A stretch of 5,214 bases of DNA from Porticoccaceae bacterium (GTDB lineage Bacteria > Pseudomonadota > Gammaproteobacteria > Pseudomonadales > Porticoccaceae), in the NCBI GenBank assembly GCA_002701765.1, contig NZXB01000017.1, positions 14,829 to 20,042 on the forward strand, read 5' to 3'. Each line of letters starts with the position of its first letter. Position 1 is the first letter of the stretch. The notes beneath the pieces were generated by a model. The model did not search any database and had not been told where the DNA came from. It saw only the letters and a program-made list of their open reading frames with translations. This document shows positions 1-5,214 of the stretch, piece after piece. Made by a program: the position numbers and the translations under genes.

Positions 1-1835
1 CCGCTCATGCTGCCGCCAAAAGCCTCCACGCCGTTAACGGTCTCGAAGCTACGAGCGGTATCATATTCCCATAGAACCGATCCTGTCTCTTTGTCATAGA
101 TCCTTAAAAAACCATCCAAATGTCCCGCAACAACAGCTCCGGGAATGGCGGTAACTGGCGCAGAGATACCAGGATCACATGTTTTACGGTCCTTTCCGCA
201 AACATTATCCTGCAAGTGGCTCCACAATATCTTTCCTGTTACTGCATCAATCGCAGTCATACCTGGTCGCGCTTTCTCAGGGTCTAACCACTCTCCGTTC
301 CTCGTATCATTCATGTCATTTACCGGCGCATATACGACCGTGCCGTCAGCAGCCATACCGAAATGTATGCCCCCCTGAATGCTCCCCCTAGCGATATCCA
401 CCTCCCAAAGTTTTTTCTGTCCTGTTTGCGCATCAATCGCAAAAACTCGACCATCTTTTTGCCCTGCGACCAGAATTGAATCCCCCGATGGGATAGAAAT
501 CAGAAGCGGGCTAGACGCTTGATCATGATCAGGACCATCTTCCTTGGGGCAATTAGGATTATTCTCCATCATGCATGCAACATTCCAAGCATCACCCTCC
601 ACATTTTGTCGTTGCCAAATCCGCTCTCCCGTATCAAGACGGACGGCTATAATAGAGTCACTGTTGTCATCAGCCGGCGATGAATAATTTTCTCCGGAAC
701 CAAAAATGAGCATATTGGCGCTTGCAAAAATTGTTGGGCTCGTCCAAACAGGCGCTCCTGAAGGCGCCAATATACGAGTGCCAAGAGATGTCGCTCCCAC
801 AATTACTGATTCCACATCAACAGAGTAACTATCCCAAGCAGTTGCGCCGTCAGATGCGTTCAGAGCGCGGACATGGCCCCTAAATGTGCAACACTCATAC
901 TTTGGATCAGCAGCTGGAATAACTTCAAGTGACGAGACTGGGACATATAATCGATCGTTAAAGAATGCGGGTGTTCCTGTTAATGTTGCGCTATGGTGAT
1001 TATCAGCGCTGACCTTCCAAACTAACTCTCCTGTGGTAGCTTTCACGGCATACACATTTGCAATCAGATCACCAAAAAAAGCAAGCTCTCCAAGTATTGA
1101 ATGATTGGCGACGACAACTCCGGTTCTGACTTCCGCACTTGCTTCATAAGCCCAACGCACGCAGCCAGACTCGAGATCAAGCGCATAAACCGTGCCATCC
1201 TGACTTCCAACGAAGATTGCTCCCATAGCAACCGTCGGTTGCGAGCGAGCTCGCATGGCTCCGGGAAATCCAAAACTCCACTTCAGTTTCAGCCGGGAAA
1301 TATCATCCTTATCAAGATTAGCAACGTCTTTCGGCACAAATCGACGCGTGTCGACACCCCAACCTGTGCGCTCACCTTCAATAAACGCAGTAAATTTTGC
1401 AGCATCGCCCCTGCAGGCCGAGTACTTTGGTTCCACAAAAGCCTCCTCAAATGGCTGCTGAACAAGATGTTCCACAATCTGTCTTCGTTCCTGTTCTGAT
1501 AATGCAGAGGCTTGTTGTTGCATTATTCCTGATGCCATCGTGTTATACAGATTTTTTGCCGACATAATTCCTAACCAATAGGCATTGGGCGCCTTGTATA
1601 CTTGTCCCTCATGACAGCTTGCGCAATGCTCTTTATATAACTCTGATCCTTTATGCGACGCATCTATAGCGTCCCCAGAGAAAGTTGACGGACGACGTGA
1701 CCGCATTTCATCCAAAGAACTCAATGAAGCTGTCTCTTCTGCAGTCGTTTCTTTTTTAACGGTTCTATCTGATACAACGCATGAAACTGTGGCTATGAAA
1801 GCAATTAGTGCAAATGCAATACTTAAAAAACGCAA
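1..1835 (-). CDS. PQQ-dependent quinohaemoprotein dehydrogenase, polyvinyl-alcohol-dehydrogenase-like (partial, C-terminus beyond left edge)
   Basis: The frame is open for 611 codons from a TTG start to the window edge, so the stop lies outside. The start is set by AGGAG 9 bases upstream and an in-frame TAG further up with no other usable start between. Residues 1-19 form an export signal (basic R2, hydrophobic 3-17) ending TVSC, which fits only a permissive lipobox, so it may be a lipoprotein or a cleaved periplasmic protein. A haem c motif CASCH lies at 71-75, with Met105 (GIMQQQA) a candidate axial ligand. From about residue 165 comes a beta-propeller with seven visible blade motifs of the A-x-D-x-x-T-G-x-x-x-W kind, such as ALDLESGCVRW and AIDAVTGKILW. 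RARSQP (195-200) and adjacent Cys315-Cys316 also match my memory of the family. By family knowledge such enzymes oxidise secondary or polymeric alcohols in the periplasm and pass electrons via the haem to cytochromes. The real substrate is unknown. Probably only the last 50-80 residues are missing. Confidence 0.85.
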   Translation of the reverse strand, partial: MRFLSIAFALIAFIATVSCVVSDRTVKKETTAEETASLSSLDEMRSRRPSTFSGDAIDASHKGSELYKEHCASCHEGQVYKAPNAYWLGIMSAKNLYNTMASGIMQQQASALSEQERRQIVEHLVQQPFEEAFVEPKYSACRGDAAKFTAFIEGERTGWGVDTRRFVPKDVANLDKDDISRLKLKWSFGFPGAMRARSQPTVAMGAIFVGSQDGTVYALDLESGCVRWAYEASAEVRTGVVVANHSILGELAFFGDLIANVYAVKATTGELVWKVSADNHHSATLTGTPAFFNDRLYVPVSSLEVIPAADPKYECCTFRGHVRALNASDGATAWDSYSVDVESVIVGATSLGTRILAPSGAPVWTSPTIFASANMLIFGSGENYSSPADDNSDSIIAVRLDTGERIWQRQNVEGDAWNVACMMENNPNCPKEDGPDHDQASSPLLISIPSGDSILVAGQKDGRVFAIDAQTGQKKLWEVDIARGSIQGGIHFGMAADGTVVYAPVNDMNDTRNGEWLDPEKARPGMTAIDAVTGKILWSHLQDNVCGKDRKTCDPGISAPVTAIPGAVVAGHLDGFLRIYDKETGSVLWEYDTARSFETVNGVEAFGGSMS

Positions 1836-1844
1836 GGTTTGATG

Positions 1845-1849
1845 CTCCT
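1845..1849 (-). promoter_or_regulatory. Ribosome binding site deciding a TTG start
   Basis: AGGAG on the minus strand lies 9 bases before the TTG at 1835-1833. It supports TTG initiation of the quinohaemoprotein. The next in-frame ATG falls near residue 45 and would remove the export signal. Confidence 0.75.
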
Positions 1850-1870
1850 TTTTGTTATCATCCCTTATGC

Positions 1871-1899
1871 ATAATACTGCTTTACGCTAGTGAGGTCAC
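1871..1899 (-). promoter_or_regulatory. Sigma70-like promoter for the quinohaemoprotein gene
   Basis: On the minus strand a -35 box GTGACC (1899-1894, 4 of 6 to TTGACA) is followed by a 17-base spacer and a -10 box TATTAT (1876-1871, 5 of 6 to TATAAT). Transcription would start near 1864, about 30 bases before the TTG start. The -10 box overlaps a 10-base perfect palindrome (TTATGCATAA, 1865-1874), which could be an operator or chance. The prediction comes from consensus matching only. Confidence 0.5.
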
Positions 1900-1970
1900 C
1901 ATTCGCGGAAACCTAATCAGGTGAAAAAAAACCGGCTTACATGCTAAATCAATAGGATAGGTTTTTAAAA

Positions 1971-2954
1971 TTGGATATTGGACAAATTGAGAAAGCGGCA
2001 AATCGACTCAGGAGTCGGACTTTTACAACGCCTCTCATGTCATCAACCATTTTGAATAAACTGGCCGGGCGTCGCATCTTGCTCAAACCGGAGTGTCTTC
2101 AGCATACAGGCAGCTTCAAATACAGAGGCGCTTTTAATGCTATTTCAAATTTATCAAAAAAAGAGCTGGCTAATGGTGTGGTGGCTTATTCTTCGGGGAA
2201 TCATGCTCAAGGAATAGCCCTCGCAGCGCAGCAGCACCAATGCGCTTCAGTTATTGTAATGCCCGAGGATGCACCTCAACTAAAGATCAATAACACTAGG
2301 AGACTTGGCTCAGAGGTCAAACTTTATGATCGAGCTAAGCAGAGCCGAGAGAGCATTGCTTTGCAACTAGCCAAAGAGCGCGGTCTGACAATGATTAAAC
2401 CATATGATGATCCGATGGTTATCGCTGGTCAAGGAACAGTTGGTCTTGAGATTGCCCATGAGGCTAAATCGCATGGCGTGAGAAATGCGGATGTGCTTGT
2501 CTGCTGCGGCGGAGGTGGGTTGACATCAGGCATCGCTTTGGCGCTTGAGGCAAATGCACCTTGTTTTCGGGCAAGAACCTGCGAACCGGAAGGTTTTGAT
2601 GACACTGCAAGATCATTAGGCCAAGGAAAAATATGCGCAAATGAAAGACTTTCTGGAGGACTTTGTGATGCAATAATGGCGCCGCACCCGGGGGAACTCA
2701 CTTTCCCTATAATGCGAAGACTCTGTGGTCCTGGGTTAGTGGTTTCAGAGGATCAGGTGTTGCGAGCAATGGTCGCAGCTTTTCGGCACTTGAAATTAGT
2801 GCTAGAACCCAGCGGAGCAGTGGCTCTAGCAGCCGCGTTGTTCCTGAAGTCAAATATGATTAGCGATCCTGTAATAGCAGTTTTGTCGGGAGGCAATGTG
2901 GATGCAAGTATCTTTGCAAAAGCCCTAGCAACTGACATAGACTTATGTGCCTAA
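1971..2954 (+). CDS. Threonine/serine dehydratase-type PLP enzyme (fold type II)
   Basis: The 327-residue protein belongs to the PLP-dependent serine/threonine dehydratase and serine racemase family. The PLP-binding lysine is K50 in TGSFKYRGA. SSGNHAQG (74-81) supplies the Asn that contacts the cofactor ring, GGGGL (180-184) is the phosphate-binding loop, and SGGN (306-309) lies near the C-terminus. There is no C-terminal ACT regulatory domain, so it resembles the short catabolic enzymes rather than isoleucine-feedback-regulated IlvA. The expected reaction is deamination of L-threonine or L-serine to a 2-oxo acid and ammonia in the cytoplasm. Serine racemase and 3-hydroxyaspartate dehydratase share these motifs and cannot be excluded. 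Translation starts at TTG: an in-frame TAG sits at 1953-1955, and the first ATG (residue 23) would delete the conserved N-terminal helix. The ribosome site is weak (AGGATAGG, 1954-1961). It is divergent from the quinohaemoprotein gene. Confidence 0.85.
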   Translation: MDIGQIEKAANRLRSRTFTTPLMSSTILNKLAGRRILLKPECLQHTGSFKYRGAFNAISNLSKKELANGVVAYSSGNHAQGIALAAQQHQCASVIVMPEDAPQLKINNTRRLGSEVKLYDRAKQSRESIALQLAKERGLTMIKPYDDPMVIAGQGTVGLEIAHEAKSHGVRNADVLVCCGGGGLTSGIALALEANAPCFRARTCEPEGFDDTARSLGQGKICANERLSGGLCDAIMAPHPGELTFPIMRRLCGPGLVVSEDQVLRAMVAAFRHLKLVLEPSGAVALAAALFLKSNMISDPVIAVLSGGNVDASIFAKALATDIDLCA

Positions 2955-3081
2955 AAAGTAGATATATTGAGGCGCCATCAAAAACCAAGTTGACTGTCTT
3001 ACATGCATTAACTCGAACACCTCCTTTTGATGTAACATACACTTTTGCACCATCATCAAATAGTCATAGGATGAGAAAAAG

Positions 3082-3903
3082 ATGAAAAATACAGATCAAA
3101 TTAAAACCGGAGAGCGGTTGCTGGGGAAGACGGCTATTGTAACTGGAGCAGGTTCTGGTTTGGGTCAAGCTTCTGCAATACATTTTGCGGCGCAAGGAGC
3201 CAAGGTCATGTGCGCGGACATCAGCGCGAAAGCCGCGCAAGAAACGGCACAGTTAATAGCTGAAAACTCTGGCTTTGGGGATGCATCTTTCCTCGAGGCC
3301 GATGTATCAGAAGAAACCTCTAATGAGGTCATGGTTATCAAGACCCTCGAAGCATTCGGCCGGGTAGATATCTTGTTTGCGAATGCTGGCGTGCCCGGAG
3401 CGGGATCCGTGACTACCACCACTAAAAGTGAGTGGGATCGTGTGATCGCGGTCAATCTCACTGGCGTTTTTTTATCAAATAAAGCCGTAATTCCACAAAT
3501 GATTTCGCAGGGAGGAGGATCAATTATAAACCAATCCTCTCTGACTGCCCTAACGGCATGGAGTGGTGTTGCAGCATACACGGCGGCAAAGGGTGGCGTG
3601 GTAGCACTGACTCGACAGGCGGCCATAGAGTATGCAAAAGACAACGTTCGCATCAATGCAATCTGCCCTGGCACAATTCCAACTCCCCTTGTCACGTCAG
3701 TCTATGAAGAGCGTGGTGGAAATGTGCTTGGCGGCTCAACCCCCTTGGACCAGGCACTGGCAGAGGCGGGAGAAATGTTTCCTCTTGGTCGTCTCGGGAG
3801 TCCTGAAGACATTGCCTATATGGCGATTTATCTTGCATCTGATGAGTCAAAGTGGGTCACTGGGACAATCATGCCGGTCGACGGCGGGTACCATGCGATT
3901 TAG
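3082..3903 (+). CDS. Classical short-chain dehydrogenase/reductase (SDR), NAD(H)-type
   Basis: The 273-residue protein shows the full classical SDR pattern on a Rossmann fold. The dinucleotide loop TGAGSGLG is at 21-28. D46 at the end of the second strand favours NAD(H) over NADP(H). D74-V75 contact the adenine, NAG is at 101-103, and the active site is N125, S153, Y166 and K170 (YTAAK). It continues with NAICPGTIPTP and ends VDGGYHAI, typical of the 3-oxoacyl-ACP-reductase-like group. It would interconvert an alcohol and a ketone in the cytoplasm; the substrate cannot be told from sequence, and the FabG-like resemblance should not be read as a fatty-acid role. The ATG start has AGGATGAG at 3068-3075. 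It begins 127 bases after the dehydratase, so co-transcription is possible but unproven. About 14 residues precede the Rossmann core. Confidence 0.9.
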   Translation: MKNTDQIKTGERLLGKTAIVTGAGSGLGQASAIHFAAQGAKVMCADISAKAAQETAQLIAENSGFGDASFLEADVSEETSNEVMVIKTLEAFGRVDILFANAGVPGAGSVTTTTKSEWDRVIAVNLTGVFLSNKAVIPQMISQGGGSIINQSSLTALTAWSGVAAYTAAKGGVVALTRQAAIEYAKDNVRINAICPGTIPTPLVTSVYEERGGNVLGGSTPLDQALAEAGEMFPLGRLGSPEDIAYMAIYLASDESKWVTGTIMPVDGGYHAI

Positions 3904-3906
3904 TAT

Positions 3907-3953
3907 ACCGCGTTGTTTTAAAGTGGAAATTATTTTAATAAGCGTGGTTTTTT
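3907..3953 (+). terminator. Possible intrinsic terminator after the SDR gene
   Basis: ACCGCGTT (3907-3914) can pair with AGCGTGGT (3941-3948) as eight pairs, two of them G-U, and a run of six T follows (3948-3953). It lies just after the SDR stop codon, as expected. The AT-rich loop of 26 bases is unusually large, so efficiency is doubtful. Confidence 0.35.
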
Positions 3954-3973
3954 GATTATTGATAGAGCAGTAG

Positions 3974-4003
3974 CTGATCTTCGAAGCAACTTTTACCTTT
4001 AAT
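3974..4003 (+). promoter_or_regulatory. Weak candidate promoter for the methyltransferase gene
   Basis: TTTAAT (3998-4003) matches 5 of 6 of a -10 box. CTGATC (3974-3979), 18 bases upstream, is only a 3 of 6 match to a -35 box. A start near 4010 would give a leader of about 27 bases carrying the ribosome site GGGGA (4024-4028). A poor -35 box would suit an activated promoter, and the inverted repeat here could be the control site. Confidence 0.3.
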
Positions 4004-4009
4004 CGAAGA
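3978..4009 (+). repeat. Perfect 7-bp inverted repeat, possible operator
   Basis: TCTTCGA (3978-3984) and TCGAAGA (4003-4009) are perfect inverted copies separated by 18 bases. No T-run follows the second arm, so it is not an intrinsic terminator. The arms bracket the candidate -10 box, which suits a regulator site. The centre-to-centre distance of 25 bases is somewhat more than two helical turns. Its function is inferred from position alone. Confidence 0.4.
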
Positions 4010-4036
4010 CCGTAATGCTCCCTGGGGAAATCAAAA

Positions 4037-4669
4037 ATGAGCGGGTTTTACGAAAAGTATTTGCTGCCCAGATGCCTGAATTTCTTATGTGGCGCTAAAC
4101 CAATTGCTAAGCAACGCGAAAAAATAGTTCCCATGGCTGGCGGCACGGTACTGGAGATAGGTTCAGGCTCTGGACTGAATTTTGAATTTTACGATACTAC
4201 CAAGATCGATAGGATCATTGGCCTTGACCCCTCAGCGGAACTAAGTGCGATGGCGCAGAAGGTGGCTGATGAACAGGATCTTCAGGTCGAATTTTTAATG
4301 GCATATGCCGAGGAAATTGATCTCCCGAACGATTCTGTAGATACCGTCCTAATAACGTACACTCTGTGCACCGTAATTGATCCAATTAAAGTCTGCCGAG
4401 AGGCCTTGCGAGTATTGAAAAATGGCGGTAGATTACTTTTCTGCGAACATGGCTTAGCACCAGATGAGCCTGTCGCTCTCTGGCAAAGCCGTATGAATCC
4501 AATCTGGGGTAAGATAGCTGGCGGTTGCAACCTCAATCGAGATATCGCCTCTCTGATAAGAGAGTCCGGGTTTGAAATTAAGACTCTCGAGCATATGTAC
4601 CTGCCGAAAACGCCGCGCTTTGCCGGTTATAATTATTGGGGAAGCGCAGTACCAAGAGCAATACTCTAG
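4037..4669 (+). CDS. Class I SAM-dependent methyltransferase, METTL7/UbiE-like
   Basis: The 210-residue protein has a Methyltransf_11-type core. Motif I VLEIGSGSG is at 38-46. GLDPS follows at 62-66, with D64 expected to bind the SAM ribose. The acidic stretch AYAEEIDLP is at 88-96, the DTVLITYTLCTV strand at 101-112, and the LKNGGRLLFCEHG turn and strand at 126-138. The C-terminal pattern of EHG, W148, then NPIWGKIAGGCNLNR (153-167) resembles what I recall of human METTL7A/B (TMT1A/B) thiol methyltransferases and their bacterial relatives, but the long N-terminal membrane anchor is absent. The substrate is unknown; a lipid, quinone or small thiol would fit. The ATG start has GGGGA 8 bases upstream. 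It is separated from the SDR gene by 133 bases holding a possible terminator and an inverted repeat, so it is probably transcribed separately. Its stop overlaps that of the convergent gene downstream. Confidence 0.85.
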   Translation: MSGFYEKYLLPRCLNFLCGAKPIAKQREKIVPMAGGTVLEIGSGSGLNFEFYDTTKIDRIIGLDPSAELSAMAQKVADEQDLQVEFLMAYAEEIDLPNDSVDTVLITYTLCTVIDPIKVCREALRVLKNGGRLLFCEHGLAPDEPVALWQSRMNPIWGKIAGGCNLNRDIASLIRESGFEIKTLEHMYLPKTPRFAGYNYWGSAVPRAIL

Positions 4670-5214
4670 AAACGGTAGCGAATTTTGGCGATAACAGTTT
4701 CAACCATCACGTCTTCCCAACCCTTCTGCAGAAGTTTCCCCGGGCCCTCAGCACCGTTCTCGCTTTCATAATACCCCCCCCTGCTGTAAACGAGGAATAT
4801 GTCTGACAAAGGTGCTATCTGAAACCGATAGCGCACTTGCAAAGCCGTATCACTCAGACTAAAGTCCGACGAAGGCAAATCAGAAACAACAAGTCTCCCG
4901 TTATCATCCAACTCATATCCATCAACCACCTCAGCATCTATGCCAACCCATTGAAACTTAATTCGAACCTCGTGTCGATCAGATGGGTACCAATCAAGGC
5001 CTAAGTTCATATCGAAAAATGCTGCATCGTACCCTGCCAGCTGTTTCACCTCGGAGTCCCATATTAACCAATGTTCCTTCCTTCCAACGCTAAAAAGGCC
5101 ATTAAAAGTCAAACTGTCAGTTGCATAAACCTCTGGACCAAACGACAATTTCCAAGAGAACTCCTGCTCTGGATTATATTCTGCCTCAACAGCTGCAAAA
5201 TAATTGACTTCATT
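4666..5214 (-). CDS. Outer-membrane beta-barrel C-terminus, probably DUF5916 family (partial, N-terminus beyond right edge)
   Basis: The frame is open without a stop to the window edge, giving 182 C-terminal residues. A TTG at 5148 is an internal leucine rather than the start, because the frame continues upstream with similar strand-like sequence. The protein alternates polar and hydrophobic residues with many aromatics (for example DMNLGLDWYP, HEVRIKFQWVGI, ALQVRYRF) and ends in IRYRF, the terminal Phe expected of a BAM-inserted outer-membrane barrel. The segment APLSDIFLVYSRGGY matches my memory of the C-terminal barrel of DUF5916 proteins, which often carry an N-terminal carbohydrate-binding-like domain; that part would lie outside the window. 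The biological role of the family is unclear, and this assignment is from memory rather than a search. A different outer-membrane barrel is the main alternative. Confidence 0.65.
   Translation of the reverse strand, partial: NEVNYFAAVEAEYNPEQEFSWKLSFGPEVYATDSLTFNGLFSVGRKEHWLIWDSEVKQLAGYDAAFFDMNLGLDWYPSDRHEVRIKFQWVGIDAEVVDGYELDDNGRLVVSDLPSSDFSLSDTALQVRYRFQIAPLSDIFLVYSRGGYYESENGAEGPGKLLQKGWEDVMVETVIAKIRYRF

Noticed and set aside
145..391. Plus-strand open frames near the left end, and others at 1101-1499
   Set aside because: They lie antisense to the long minus-strand quinohaemoprotein frame, which carries clear family motifs throughout; the plus-strand translations show no recognisable domain.
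520..531. 12-base palindrome TGATCATGATCA
   Set aside because: It lies within the quinohaemoprotein coding region and encodes the conserved-looking GPDHDQAS segment; explained by coding.
1245..1254. 10-base palindrome GCGAGCTCGC
   Set aside because: It falls in the codons for the conserved RARSQ stretch, so coding constraint is sufficient.
2990..3056. Candidate promoters for the SDR gene (TTGACT at 2990; TTGATG at 3027 with CATCAT at 3051)
   Set aside because: TTGACT has no -10 box at a suitable distance, and the second pair is a 4 of 6 match at both boxes with 18-base spacing, too weak to call in AT-rich DNA.
3165..3695. 176-codon minus-strand frame opposite the SDR gene
   Set aside because: It is the antisense of a well-conserved SDR frame and has no recognisable motifs or ribosome site.
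5146..5148. TTG at 5148 as the start of the barrel gene
   Set aside because: The frame is open to the window edge and the upstream residues look like the same barrel, so this is an internal leucine codon.
1..5214. tRNA, rRNA, CRISPR array, transposase or attachment sites
   Set aside because: None was seen on reading both strands; almost all the sequence is accounted for by five protein-coding genes.

Overview
The window looks like chromosomal DNA from a Gram-negative bacterium, most likely a proteobacterium. It encodes a periplasmic c-type cytochrome/PQQ enzyme with an export signal and the C-terminal end of an outer-membrane beta-barrel. Moderate GC content and the protein families would suit a marine or environmental gammaproteobacterium, but that placement is inference. 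No mobile element, CRISPR array, tRNA or rRNA was seen.

Layout: (1) Positions 1-1835, minus strand, hold a long open frame that runs off the left edge. It encodes a quinohaemoprotein of the polyvinyl-alcohol-dehydrogenase type: export signal, haem c domain (CASCH), then a PQQ-type beta-propeller. (2) Positions 1836-1970 are a divergent intergenic region with a good sigma70-like promoter for the minus-strand gene. (3) Positions 1971-2954, plus strand, encode a PLP-dependent threonine/serine dehydratase-type enzyme starting at TTG. (4) Positions 3082-3903, plus strand, encode a classical short-chain dehydrogenase/reductase (SDR). (5) Positions 3904-4036 hold a possible terminator followed by a perfect 7-bp inverted repeat. 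(6) Positions 4037-4669, plus strand, encode a class I SAM-dependent methyltransferase resembling the METTL7/UbiE-like group. (7) Positions 4666-5214, minus strand, hold the C-terminal part of an outer-membrane beta-barrel, probably of the DUF5916 type. It runs off the right edge and converges on the methyltransferase so tightly that both stop codons lie in one CTAG.

How the genes might work together: the PQQ/haem protein would oxidise an alcohol in the periplasm and pass electrons to the respiratory chain. The SDR could carry out another alcohol/ketone redox step in the cytoplasm, and the dehydratase would deaminate hydroxy-amino acids to 2-oxo acids. A shared catabolic role is possible but rests only on adjacency; gaps of 127 and 133 bp separate the three plus-strand genes, so they need not be one operon. 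I found no clear evidence of a new multi-gene system. The more notable points are the divergent pair of TTG-started genes, the quinohaemoprotein itself, the shared-stop convergent pair, and the inverted repeat in front of the methyltransferase.
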